A stretch of DNA of 64,000 bases, taken from the NCBI GenBank assembly GCA_031411995.1, contig JANOCD010000023.1, positions 156,901 through 220,900 of the forward strand, read 5' to 3'. The notes below the pieces were generated by a model that was not told where the DNA came from, did no database searches, and saw only the letters and a program-made list of their open reading frames with translations. Positions 35,688 to 44,649 of this stretch are shown one piece after another (positions within the stretch are counted from its first letter, which is position 1; every line of letters starts with the position of its first letter). Position numbers and translations under genes: made by a program. Origin of the DNA: Rudanella sp031411995. GTDB taxonomy: Bacteria > Bacteroidota > Bacteroidia > Cytophagales > Spirosomataceae.

Positions 35688-36169
35688 ATTCTAATTGATT
35701 TTAATTGTGTCCGTTGGTAGTTTTTTATGCTTGCACCCAACATCTGTATTTACGAAAGTCGCTCTGTTTTGGAGCAAACTTTCGTTTATTTCCGATGTAT
35801 CAGTAAGTCTTCTGTCACCGGAATCAGCTTGCACTTGACAATTGATCTTACAAACAAACTGTTTTTTGTCAACTATCCAACTTGTCTAATGGGTTTTTAA
35901 TCTGAGAAGCTCCTTTGGTGGTTAGCTGCGTGTAGGAATGAGTTCCTGAGTGAAAGATAACTAATCGTTTTATGTATTTTGGTTGATAAAATAATTTTTA
36001 GGGCTTTACACCCCACCAGTTTCGTAAATACAGCTTATTTGAGGAATAAAGGAAACAAGTTAGGGCCATTAGCGCGTGCGGTTGAGGGTTTTTAGGCCGG
36101 AGTCTTCGTTTCAGTCAGGTTATCGACTTCCCTTCGTCGAGGTGACAAAAGTGGCCTTATCTTTGTCGC
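35688..36169. other. Right edge of the island: half attC-like repeat, otherwise no gene
   Basis: 482 bases without a gene. At 35727-35757 the minus strand carries a 27-base sequence ending TGTTGGGTGCAAGCA, closely similar to the plus-strand sequence at 33788-33813, so the patatin module is bracketed by inverted copies. GTTGGGT fits the attC R' consensus. Next to it, ACGAAAGT/ACTTTCGT form a hairpin (35753-35784). From about 36060 the composition returns to that of the core. Confidence 0.5.
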
Positions 36170-38263
36170 ATGAAAAACAGTACGTTCTGGCTACTCCTGT
36201 TGCTTGGTTTCCCCCTACTGGGTCAGGCCCAATCCGATTCAACGTCTCAATCGTCAGCCCTCACTCGCGACACCATCCGGCTCAATGAAGTGGTGGTGCG
36301 GGCTTACGAAAGCAACCGCCCGTTGTTGCAAACAGCCGCTTCGGTGGGGGTTCTCACGCAACGCGACCTTACTGATCGCTTCGGCACGCCCACGCTTGTG
36401 CCAGCCCTCAATACCTTACCCGGCGTTCGGGCCGATGAGCGGTCGCCGGGGAGTTACCGACTGTCGATTCGGGGGAGCCTGATTCGGTCGCCGTTTGGGG
36501 TGCGCAACGTCAAGGTTTATTGGAACGATCTGCCCCTGACCGATGCGGGTGGCAACACACCCCTCAACGCGCTCGATGTGCGGGGTTTGGGCCGGGCCGA
36601 GGTCCTAAAAGGGCCTGCCGGCAGTTTATACGGGGCCAATACGGGCGGGGCCGTGCTGTTTTCGGGTCTAAGCGTTCCGGCGGGGCAGTCGAATGTGGAG
36701 TTGTCGGGCTTGGCGGGTTCGTATGGCCTGAACGGGGTAGGGCTAACCTATCAATCGGGTGCTGAGAATGGCTCATTGAGCGTGAGTTATCATGGGTTGG
36801 GTGCCGGTGGCTACCGCGACCATTCCCGCATTCGGCGCGATAACATACAGCTTACGGGGCAGTTTCGGGTGGGCGAACGCCGGACGGTTTCGGTGCTGGG
36901 CCTATACTCCGATCTGGAGTATCAAACGCCCGGCGGCCTCACCGAAGCGCAATACCGGGTTAATCCCCGGCAGTCGCGCCCTGCCACACGCACGGTGCCC
37001 AGCAGTACCGAGCAACAAGCTGCTATTTATCAGAAATTGGGGTATTTAGGATTGTCGCACGCCTACCGATTCAGCGAACGGGTGCAAAACACAACGGTGC
37101 TGTATGCCACTGTAACAGATTTTCGTAACCCGTTCATTACCAACTACGAACGCCGGGCCGATCAGGGTTTGGGTGGCCGCACCGTAACCCGCTGGCAAGT
37201 CATTACAACGGGCGTCCCCACGGTCGTGACAATTGGCGGGGAGTTCCAGAATAGCTTCACCGTTGACCGGAACTACGGCAACCGCAAAGGCCAAATCGAC
37301 ACGCTCCAAACCGACGATGAACTGAAATCGCTGCAATGGGTGGGGTTTGCCCAAGTGGAAAGTACGCTGCCAAACGGCTTTTTCCTGACGGCGGGTCTGA
37401 GCCGAAATGAGGTTCGGTATGGGTTCACACGCTTCAACAAACGGCCTGTTCAGGCTCAGGGAAGCAGTTTTGATCCGGTTTGGTTGCCCCGCGTGGCCCT
37501 GCTCAAACAGCTTACCGATGCCGTTTCGGTGTTTGGCAGCATCAGCACGGGTTATTCGGCTCCCACGCAACAGGAAATCCGCCCGTCAGATCTGGTGTTC
37601 AACCCCAACCTGAACCCCGAACGCGGCACAAGCTACGAACTCGGTTTGCGCGGCTCGGCCCTGAACGGTCGGCTTCAGTTCGATTTGGCGGGCTACCAGT
37701 TCGCACTCCGGCAAACCATTGTCCGGCGCACCGCCGACAACGGGGCCGAGACCTTTGCCAACGCGGGCCGCACCGATCAACGGGGCCTCGAAAGTATGCT
37801 AAGTTACCAGCTTCTGAAACCGGGCGTTCGGTTCAACCCCGTCTCGCTTCGCGTTTGGAACGCTCTCACGCTGACCAACTACCGCTATCGCGACTATCGG
37901 CAGGGCACCGTGGATGTATCGGGAAATCGGGTACCGGGTGTGGCTCCCGTCACCAACGTGTCTGGGCTAGACATGAACACGCGGTTTGGGTTATACGCCT
38001 TCCTGACGTACCAGTTTCTGAATCCCTTCGCGCTCAACGATGCCAACACCGCCCAGGCCGACCCCACGCGCATTGCTACGGCCACTCTTGGTTTCCGGCG
38101 CACGTTCGGCCACTTCTCGCTAGACCTCTACGCCACCGGCGACAACCTGCTCGACCAACAGTATAGCCTTGGGTATGACCTCAATGCGTTTGGGAATCGG
38201 TTTTACAATGCCTCAGCCCGGCGCAATTTCGTGGGCGGATTTCGGTTAGGTGTGAAATGGTGA
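36170..38263 (+). CDS. TonB-dependent outer-membrane receptor
   Basis: A 697-aa receptor: signal peptide (MKNSTFWLLLLLGFPLLGQAQS), a plug domain with LNEVVVRAYESNRPLLQTAASVGVLTQ and the typical LGRAEVLKGPAGSLYGANTGGAVL, then a 22-strand barrel ending in FVGGFRLGVKW with the terminal aromatic. It lacks the carboxypeptidase-like extension found in many Bacteroidota receptors and resembles siderophore or vitamin receptors. The ligand is unknown; no transporter operon partner is seen. First core gene right of the island. Confidence 0.93.
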   Translation: MKNSTFWLLLLLGFPLLGQAQSDSTSQSSALTRDTIRLNEVVVRAYESNRPLLQTAASVGVLTQRDLTDRFGTPTLVPALNTLPGVRADERSPGSYRLSIRGSLIRSPFGVRNVKVYWNDLPLTDAGGNTPLNALDVRGLGRAEVLKGPAGSLYGANTGGAVLFSGLSVPAGQSNVELSGLAGSYGLNGVGLTYQSGAENGSLSVSYHGLGAGGYRDHSRIRRDNIQLTGQFRVGERRTVSVLGLYSDLEYQTPGGLTEAQYRVNPRQSRPATRTVPSSTEQQAAIYQKLGYLGLSHAYRFSERVQNTTVLYATVTDFRNPFITNYERRADQGLGGRTVTRWQVITTGVPTVVTIGGEFQNSFTVDRNYGNRKGQIDTLQTDDELKSLQWVGFAQVESTLPNGFFLTAGLSRNEVRYGFTRFNKRPVQAQGSSFDPVWLPRVALLKQLTDAVSVFGSISTGYSAPTQQEIRPSDLVFNPNLNPERGTSYELGLRGSALNGRLQFDLAGYQFALRQTIVRRTADNGAETFANAGRTDQRGLESMLSYQLLKPGVRFNPVSLRVWNALTLTNYRYRDYRQGTVDVSGNRVPGVAPVTNVSGLDMNTRFGLYAFLTYQFLNPFALNDANTAQADPTRIATATLGFRRTFGHFSLDLYATGDNLLDQQYSLGYDLNAFGNRFYNASARRNFVGGFRLGVKW

Positions 38264-38299
38264 TGGGAACCCTTCTTTCATGCTCCCCGTTGCCCTGTC

Positions 38300-39406
38300 A
38301 TGTCTGTCCGTCGTAAACGCTTTATGCTTATTACCGCTGTGATCGTGGCTCTTTTGGGGGCCACTTTTTTTCTGTTCATGCGTCGGGCCGTTTTCGGAGC
38401 CGACCCGGCTGCCGCCCGGCTCGAACGCATTCTGAAATCGCCGAACTACAAAAACGGCTCATTTCAGAACCGCGAACCAACCGAGGTAATGGCCAAAGAT
38501 GCCTCGAACATGGGCCTGTTGCGCGACTATTTTAACCGCTCGCCCGACAACGAACCGAACCAACCACTCCCCTCCGTCAAGACCGATTTGAAGACGTTAG
38601 CTGACAGTCTTCCAACGCTGGTTTGGTTCGGACACTCGGCCTATCTAATTAAACATAAAGGGTTTACGGTACTGATGGATCCTGTGTTCAGCGGGAGTGC
38701 GTCGCCCGTATCGTTTTTTGGCAGGGCATTCCCCGGTGCCGATGTCTATGGTCCTGCAGACATGCCCGACATCGACTTGCTCGTTTTGTCGCACGATCAT
38801 TACGACCATCTTGATTACCTGACCATTGTGGAACTCATCCCCAAAGTGAAGCAGGTAGTCACGTCGCTTGGGGTGGGTGCCCACCTCGAACGCTGGGGTA
38901 TTCCCGCCAGCAAAATCACCGAACTCGACTGGTGGGAAGGCACCACCTTGCCCTCGGACGTTAAAATTACGGCCACACCTGCCCGGCATTTTTCGGGGCG
39001 GAGTTTCACGCGGGGCCGTACCTTATGGTCTTCGTTTGTACTCGATTTGCCGGGTTATCGCGTCTTTCTCGGTGGCGATTCGGGCTACGATAAAACCTTT
39101 AAAGAATTGGGCGAGAAGTTCGGCCCATTCGATTTGGCCATGCTCGAATGTGGGCAGTATCACCCAAGCTGGCCTAACATCCACATGTTTCCCGAAGAGT
39201 TGGTGACGGCGGGGCAGGATCTACGAGCAAAAGTGGTGTTGCCTGTGCATTGGGGCAAGTTCGCGCTGGCCTATCATGCCTGGAATGAACCAGTGGAACG
39301 GTTCACCAAACGCGCCAAGGAAGTGGGATTCCCCTACACCACCCCCCGAATTGGCGAGCCGGTCGTGATTGGGGGCGCATTACCCAAAACCGAGTGGTGG
39401 AAGTAA
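38300..39406 (+). CDS. Metallo-beta-lactamase-fold hydrolase, NAPE-PLD/UlaG-like
   Basis: A 368-aa protein with an N-terminal transmembrane helix (FMLITAVIVALLGATFFLFM) and an MBL domain: LVWFGHSAYLI, the zinc motif HDHYDHLD (His165-x-His-x-Asp-His170), HFSGRSFTRG with a further His, FLGGDSGYDKT with a bridging Asp, and PVHWGKFALAYH. The order resembles N-acyl-phosphatidylethanolamine phospholipase D-like and RomA-type enzymes. Probably membrane-attached, acting on a phosphodiester or lactone; substrate unknown. It follows the TonB receptor gene after 36 bases. Confidence 0.88.
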   Translation: MSVRRKRFMLITAVIVALLGATFFLFMRRAVFGADPAAARLERILKSPNYKNGSFQNREPTEVMAKDASNMGLLRDYFNRSPDNEPNQPLPSVKTDLKTLADSLPTLVWFGHSAYLIKHKGFTVLMDPVFSGSASPVSFFGRAFPGADVYGPADMPDIDLLVLSHDHYDHLDYLTIVELIPKVKQVVTSLGVGAHLERWGIPASKITELDWWEGTTLPSDVKITATPARHFSGRSFTRGRTLWSSFVLDLPGYRVFLGGDSGYDKTFKELGEKFGPFDLAMLECGQYHPSWPNIHMFPEELVTAGQDLRAKVVLPVHWGKFALAYHAWNEPVERFTKRAKEVGFPYTTPRIGEPVVIGGALPKTEWWK

Positions 39407-39415
39407 CTTGCGCAC

Positions 39416-40042
39416 ATGCTCCTCACAATCAATAATTTCCGCAAGGCCTACAACGACACGCCGGTTCTCACCATCCCGTTGCTGACACTGGAACCCGGCA
39501 CCCACTGGTTTCGGGGCATCAACGGGTCGGGGAAGAGTACGCTGATGCGGACGGTGGCCGGGATGTTGCCGTTCGAGGGCGAAATCTGGCTCAATAATCA
39601 GTACGAAATCAACCGGCAACCCGTTCCCTACCGGATGCGGGTAAACTATGCCGAAGCCGAGCCGCTTTACCCCGATTTTTTGTCCGCCCGCGACATTATT
39701 CAGTTTGTCGGCAAAGCTAAACAATCTCAACCTCAGCAAATTACAAACCTTACCCAACTATTTGGAGTCGATCAATACTGGAAACAGCCCACCGGTACCT
39801 ACTCAAGCGGCATGCTCAAAAAAGTGGCCCTGCTGATGGCATTCCTCGGCCAACCCGACCTGATTCTCCTCGACGAACCCCTCACCACGATCGACGATCG
39901 GGCCACCCAAATCCTGTTTACCTTAATCAAAGAACATCAGGCCAAAGGCGTTTCTTTCGGACTGGCTTCCCACCAGGATGTTGGTCTGACGGAGTTGACT
40001 ATTGACCGGGTATTTTTGGTGGAAAACGGGGAAATAAAATGA
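39416..40042 (+). CDS. ABC transporter ATP-binding protein
   Basis: A 208-aa ATPase subunit: Walker A GINGSGKSTLM, a shortened signature SSGMLKKVALLMAF (TYSSGM in place of LSGGQ), Walker B LILLDEPLTTID and H-loop LASHQD. It ends overlapping the start of the membrane gene by four bases (ATGA), so both are translated together. The pair is a predicted exporter or lipoprotein-type transporter; substrate unknown. Confidence 0.92.
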   Translation: MLLTINNFRKAYNDTPVLTIPLLTLEPGTHWFRGINGSGKSTLMRTVAGMLPFEGEIWLNNQYEINRQPVPYRMRVNYAEAEPLYPDFLSARDIIQFVGKAKQSQPQQITNLTQLFGVDQYWKQPTGTYSSGMLKKVALLMAFLGQPDLILLDEPLTTIDDRATQILFTLIKEHQAKGVSFGLASHQDVGLTELTIDRVFLVENGEIK

Positions 40043-41112
40043 AACTCCTCCTCCGAACCCTCGTTCAACCCTACTACGCCCGCAATGCCGGTTTTTTGGG
40101 CGTAATTGTTTACCTCACCTTTGGGTTTATGCGCCCGTCGGATCACCATGCACTGATTGCGGCCATTATGGGTTCGCCCTTTTTGCTGGCTCTCACCGCC
40201 GGATTGTGGGCCATCTATACCCTCCGGGCAACGATTTTCGTGCGCCAACTCCTTAACGAACCTCCGCAACGGTTTTTGCTAACGGCCCGTCTGTTGCCAC
40301 GTCCGCTGCGTTGGGGCGGTTGGCTGCTGGTGGCAACCATGCTCCTGATTCCGGTTGAGGCCTACGCCGGCTGGATGGTGCAGCGGGGCATTTTTCACCA
40401 AACCTGGATAGCCAATGGATTAGTTATCAGCATCGTGCTTGGGTTGATAGCGGCCAGTGCGGGGGCTATCGACCATCGGATTCGGCACCCCTATCCCGCC
40501 CAAACCATCCGCTTGCCGCGCCCCAACTGGACAATTCCTTACCCCCTATTTTACCCCGGTTTCCTGCTTCGGCACCGCCCGGTGGCATTTCTGCTCACCA
40601 AAGCCGTTTCGCTGGGGTTGCTCATTGGGGTGTGTCGCCTATATCCCACCGACGACTACGATCAACGACTGCTGCTCATTGGTCTGATGATGAGCATTAT
40701 AGCGTACTCCCCCATCTGCCGGACATTTTTTGAGTTCGAGACAACCTGGCTCCGGCTGTTACCCAACCTGCCGTTTTCGCGGTTCCACCGACTAACCCGA
40801 TACGCGCTGACTTATGCCCTACTCTGGCTTCCCGAACTGCCCGTATTGCTACAAAACAAGCCCCAAACCGTCAGCGCGGGCTACATGGCTCTTCTTTGGC
40901 TAACAGGCTGGGGCTGGCTTTTGCTGTTTCATGCCCGTTCTTACCGCCCCGACTGGAACCCCGACCGATGGCAGCAACAACTCCTGTTTGGCTTTCTGGC
41001 GAGTCTGGTACTTATTATGTTCGGCTTCCCGGTTTGGGGCTGGCTATTGCTGGGAGGGTTAGGAACGGGCTGGTTGTGGTTTCGCAATAGCCCATCCCCC
41101 TATCACAGTTAG
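40039..41112 (+). CDS. Multi-pass membrane protein, ABC permease partner
   Basis: A 357-aa protein with about eight to nine hydrophobic helices (e.g. NAGFLGVIVYLTFGFM, SPFLLALTAGLWAIY, WIANGLVISIVLGLIAASAG, WLLLGGLGTGWLWF). No family motif is recognised. Translational coupling to the ATPase gene identifies it as the likely membrane subunit. Its 3' end overlaps the convergent TonB receptor gene by four bases. Confidence 0.75.
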   Translation: MKLLLRTLVQPYYARNAGFLGVIVYLTFGFMRPSDHHALIAAIMGSPFLLALTAGLWAIYTLRATIFVRQLLNEPPQRFLLTARLLPRPLRWGGWLLVATMLLIPVEAYAGWMVQRGIFHQTWIANGLVISIVLGLIAASAGAIDHRIRHPYPAQTIRLPRPNWTIPYPLFYPGFLLRHRPVAFLLTKAVSLGLLIGVCRLYPTDDYDQRLLLIGLMMSIIAYSPICRTFFEFETTWLRLLPNLPFSRFHRLTRYALTYALLWLPELPVLLQNKPQTVSAGYMALLWLTGWGWLLLFHARSYRPDWNPDRWQQQLLFGFLASLVLIMFGFPVWGWLLLGGLGTGWLWFRNSPSPYHS

Positions 41113-43676
41113 AAGGTATAGCGCAAGGTTACGCCATACGTCCTGGGGTCGCCCAGCACGGCTGCATACTGACCGGCATTGCCGGCGGCTGGCAATAGCT
41201 GCTCAAAATAATTGTTGTTTAGCAGGTTGCGTGACCACACCAGAATGGAGATGCCGTTGGAAGCCCGAAAGCCAACTCGACCATTTAGCAACGCATATCC
41301 ATCAATATTCAGATACTTCGACGGCGACGGGCTGGACGAAAACGAGGAGCGGTAATACGTATCGAGAGCCAGGAAATATCGTCCACTTTGGCTCAGGAAC
41401 TTGCCTGTACCCGTAAACTCACCACCCAACGAACCAGCCCATTTGGAGATGCCCGGCAGTTGCCCCCCCGAAATGTCTTTAAAGGCAGACTCGGCACCCG
41501 TTTCTTCGAGTGGAACGGGCGCGTTTTTGAACGAGATATACTTCCCGTCGGTGTAGGCCAATGCGCTATTGATCGAGAGATGCTCGTTTAATCGGATGTT
41601 ACCATCCAGTTCCACGCCGATCACCCGCACCCGCTCGGCATTGGCCAGATAGCCTCTGTTTACGCCAACCTCAGCGGTTTGAACCTGCGTCTGGAAGTCC
41701 TTTATATCGGTGTTATGAACCGCAATGTTCAGTGTAGAGCGGGGAGTTGGGGAGGTTTTTACGCCAATTTCCAGGTGGGTTACGTATTCTGGTTTGATGC
41801 GTGCCAGATCAATCAACACCTTACCATTTGCCGTGGGTAAACCGCCCAGATTGACACCAACAGGTTTGTAGCTGTTCGAGTAAGTGGCAAAAGCGTTAAT
41901 TTGTCGGGTTGGCTTGTAGGCCAGCGTCAGTTGACCGGAAACGTTGTTTTCTTCCACATTAACGGTGAACGCCTGGCTTGTATATACGGAGTTTTTCAGG
42001 GCCAGCAAAGCGGCATCGGTTGTTTGCAGACCACCGTAGGTCTGTCGGTCGTAGTCCACATCTTTCTTATCATAATTAAAGCGCAAGCCCGGCAGCAAGT
42101 GCCATTTACTGCTAATGGCCCAGTCGAGTTGACCAAACACCGCCCCACCGAAACTCCGAAGACTTGAGGTTGTTTTTATGCCAAATCCGTCCAACAGTCC
42201 GGGGGTTCTCCACAAAGGGCTGGTTGAACTCTGCGAAAACCGCCACTGTGCCGCCCCCGACTCTTCGGTGTGAACAGGGTCGGTAACGAGATCCTGACCA
42301 ATTGCAAAAACCCCGATAACCCCGCTCAGGCGAGAAGAAAAAGTGCCTGCATACCGAATTTCCTGCGTCCACTGTTCATGCCTCGATGTGGCTGCCGATT
42401 TGGAAAGCACGGGCAGGCCGGTGAAGTCCCGGTCGTTTGAGGGGTCCCAGTTCCAATACCGCCAGGCAGTGGTTGAGGTCAGCGTACCGTTGCCAATTTT
42501 TGCATCTACATTGAGCGATATGCCCCCCAGTTCATTGTTCGACCGCCAGGGTGTATCATGGTCAATCACCCGGTCGAAGGGATTCTTGCTTGGAAGTTTA
42601 TAATTGAGGTCGGAAATGATCTGATTAAACTGCCGGTAGGCCGCCCGTTTTGTTGTTACCACACCCGCAATTACCTGCGCATATCCGTCTGGCTTTTGGC
42701 TCGACACATCGCCCGCCAACGTGATTTTGAGATTATCTGTCGGGGTGAACAATAACTGCCCCCGAAATCCTAAATTGTTCAGATCATTCACGGGCTTCTC
42801 GGTGGCCACGTTATAGAGCAGACCATTCCGCTGCGTGCCGGAAAAGGAAATACGCCCGGCCAGCTTTTTGCTCAACGGTCCGGTGAGCGAGCTTTTCGCC
42901 TGAACGTAACCATAATTACCATAGCTTACCTCAAAACTAGCTCCCGGCTCAAAACTGGCTGCACGGGTGGTTATGTTGAACGCACCAGCGGTCGTGTTTT
43001 TGCCAAACAGGGTTCCCTGGGGGCCGCGCAAGACCTCAATTTGCTCAATATCAATAAAATCGAGGGTTGTGGCTGCCGGGCGGGCATAATACACGCCGTC
43101 CACATAGAAGCCCACTCCGGGGTCAATTCCATCGTTGGTCAGCCCGAAAGTGGACCCCAGCCCCCTGATGTTGAGCGTGGTGTTGCGCGGATTCGACGAA
43201 TAAAGCTGAACCGTTGGCACCAGTTCTTTCAATCGGTTCACGTTGAACGCTCCGGCATCTTCGGCAACGGCACCCCGCACCACCGAGATCGGAATAGGAA
43301 CATTCTGGGCTGATTCCTGCCGCCGTCGCGAGGTGATCACCACGTCGGACAATTGAGTTGACCCCTCCCCCAGTTTAATGTCGATGTTGTCGCTGCTGAT
43401 CAGCACTTCGTTTGTTTCATAACCAACAAAAGAAACAATCACCGTGAACGGAAGTTTTTGACCTGTGATCAATGTAAACTGCCCGTTTTCATTCGTGGCA
43501 GAACCATTGGTGGTGCCTTTGATGGACACGGTGGCACCAACCAGTTTTTTATTGGTACGTGCGTCGATCACTCGTCCCGATACGGTAGCATTGATAACGG
43601 GGGCATTTTGTGCAGACAAAAGCAGGGGAATAAGCAATGCTCCCAGTAAAAAAATTGATATTAAAACCTGTTTCAT
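41109..43676 (-). CDS. TonB-dependent receptor with carboxypeptidase-like regulatory domain
   Basis: An 855-aa outer-membrane receptor. Signal peptide MKQVLISIFLLGALLIPLLLSAQ; residues ~35-115 a CarboxypepD_reg-like domain (VSGRVIDARTNKKLVGATVSIKGT...SFVGYE); plug domain with LSDVVITSRRRQESAQNVPIPISVV and IEQIEVLRGPQGTLFGKNTTAGAFNI; then the barrel ending YGVTLRYTF. The plug wording resembles FecA/siderophore-type proteobacterial receptors more than SusC. ATG at 43676 is preferred to 43700 because the signal peptide starts there. Possibly controlled through the palindrome at 43762-43776. Confidence 0.93.
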   Translation of the reverse strand: MKQVLISIFLLGALLIPLLLSAQNAPVINATVSGRVIDARTNKKLVGATVSIKGTTNGSATNENGQFTLITGQKLPFTVIVSFVGYETNEVLISSDNIDIKLGEGSTQLSDVVITSRRRQESAQNVPIPISVVRGAVAEDAGAFNVNRLKELVPTVQLYSSNPRNTTLNIRGLGSTFGLTNDGIDPGVGFYVDGVYYARPAATTLDFIDIEQIEVLRGPQGTLFGKNTTAGAFNITTRAASFEPGASFEVSYGNYGYVQAKSSLTGPLSKKLAGRISFSGTQRNGLLYNVATEKPVNDLNNLGFRGQLLFTPTDNLKITLAGDVSSQKPDGYAQVIAGVVTTKRAAYRQFNQIISDLNYKLPSKNPFDRVIDHDTPWRSNNELGGISLNVDAKIGNGTLTSTTAWRYWNWDPSNDRDFTGLPVLSKSAATSRHEQWTQEIRYAGTFSSRLSGVIGVFAIGQDLVTDPVHTEESGAAQWRFSQSSTSPLWRTPGLLDGFGIKTTSSLRSFGGAVFGQLDWAISSKWHLLPGLRFNYDKKDVDYDRQTYGGLQTTDAALLALKNSVYTSQAFTVNVEENNVSGQLTLAYKPTRQINAFATYSNSYKPVGVNLGGLPTANGKVLIDLARIKPEYVTHLEIGVKTSPTPRSTLNIAVHNTDIKDFQTQVQTAEVGVNRGYLANAERVRVIGVELDGNIRLNEHLSINSALAYTDGKYISFKNAPVPLEETGAESAFKDISGGQLPGISKWAGSLGGEFTGTGKFLSQSGRYFLALDTYYRSSFSSSPSPSKYLNIDGYALLNGRVGFRASNGISILVWSRNLLNNNYFEQLLPAAGNAGQYAAVLGDPRTYGVTLRYTF

Positions 43677-43761
43677 GATTATGCGTGATTTTTGTAACAT
43701 GCGGTTGATTGTGAATAATCCCTATACTCCCGGTTATAGATAGACTATTAGTACTTAAAAT

Positions 43762-43776
43762 CTATTGATTTAATAG
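43762..43776. promoter_or_regulatory. Palindrome between TonB receptor and DUF2490 gene
   Basis: CTATT (43762-43766) and AATAG (43772-43776) are inverse copies around GATTT, in the AT-rich region between two divergent genes. Such a site could serve both promoters. Short, so the assignment is weak. Confidence 0.35.
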
Positions 43777-43906
43777 GATTTGCAAAGAAAAAGCTATCTT
43801 GCCGACTGTTCCAACTTTAGTTGATAGGATTAGTCTGAATCACCTAATATTCTTGACACACTGTCAACTTTTCACGGAATCATTCTATTCACTTCTTTTT
43901 TTAATT

Positions 43907-44641
43907 ATGAAGCAATTTGTATTCATCTCGCTTATCGTTTGTTTTTCATTGCCTGTACTGGCTCAAACGCCCAAAATTGTGGTTCAGGAGCAACAGGCAT
44001 GGCTCGGTTATCTTAACCAAACCCGGTTCAGCAACAAGTGGGGATTTTGGGGCGAAGTCCATCTTCGCCGGGTTGATTTTCTTGACCGCTGGAACCAACA
44101 GTTATATCGGGCTGGATTAACGTATTATGTTGCTGACAATATTCGGCTCACGGCGGGCTATGCGTTCATCTCCTCCCACCTTTATCCCAGCAACACAACC
44201 CGCCCGGAACACCGTCCCTGGCAACAAATCTGGTGGTCAGGTCGGAGCGGGCGGCTCAATCTGACGCAGTGGGTACGGACCGAACAGCGGTTTAATCACC
44301 GCGTGAAGGGCGATCAGTTGGCCGATGGATACGGTTTCAACTGGCGGTTTCGGTATAATTTCCTGGTGCAGGTGCCACTAAAAGGGGAGACAATTCAGCC
44401 GGGGGTGCTGAACGCGGTGCTTCAAAACGAAGCATTTATTAATGCGGGGAAGCAGATTACTTACAACTACTTCGACCAAAACCGATTCTTTGTCGGGCTG
44501 TCCTATCCTGTCCGAAAAAACCTGCTACTCCAGGCTGGCTACATGAATTTATTTCAGCAAACAGCCGCCGGAAACACGTTCGTCAGCAACCATACGGCCC
44601 GCCTGTTTTTGTTCCACACCCTCGATTTAAGAGCAAAGTGA
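43907..44641 (+). CDS. DUF2490 outer-membrane beta-barrel protein
   Basis: A 244-aa protein with signal peptide MKQFVFISLIVCFSLPVLAQ and a DUF2490 barrel: QQAWLGYLNQTRFSNKWGFWGEVHLR, LYRAGLTYYVADNIRLTAGYAFI, RPWQQIWW, RTEQRFNHRV, FRYNFLVQVPL, QNRFFVGLSYPV, ending VSNHTARLFLFHTLDLRAK. Function unknown. ATG at 43907 directly precedes the signal peptide; the frame is open to 43799 but that would put 36 residues in front. Divergent from the TonB receptor, so both may form one uptake unit. Confidence 0.85.
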   Translation: MKQFVFISLIVCFSLPVLAQTPKIVVQEQQAWLGYLNQTRFSNKWGFWGEVHLRRVDFLDRWNQQLYRAGLTYYVADNIRLTAGYAFISSHLYPSNTTRPEHRPWQQIWWSGRSGRLNLTQWVRTEQRFNHRVKGDQLADGYGFNWRFRYNFLVQVPLKGETIQPGVLNAVLQNEAFINAGKQITYNYFDQNRFFVGLSYPVRKNLLLQAGYMNLFQQTAAGNTFVSNHTARLFLFHTLDLRAK

Positions 44642-44649
44642 ATTCGGGT

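Noticed and set aside
36076..36288. Short frame before the TonB receptor
   Set aside because: It overlaps the receptor start in another frame and has no features of its own.
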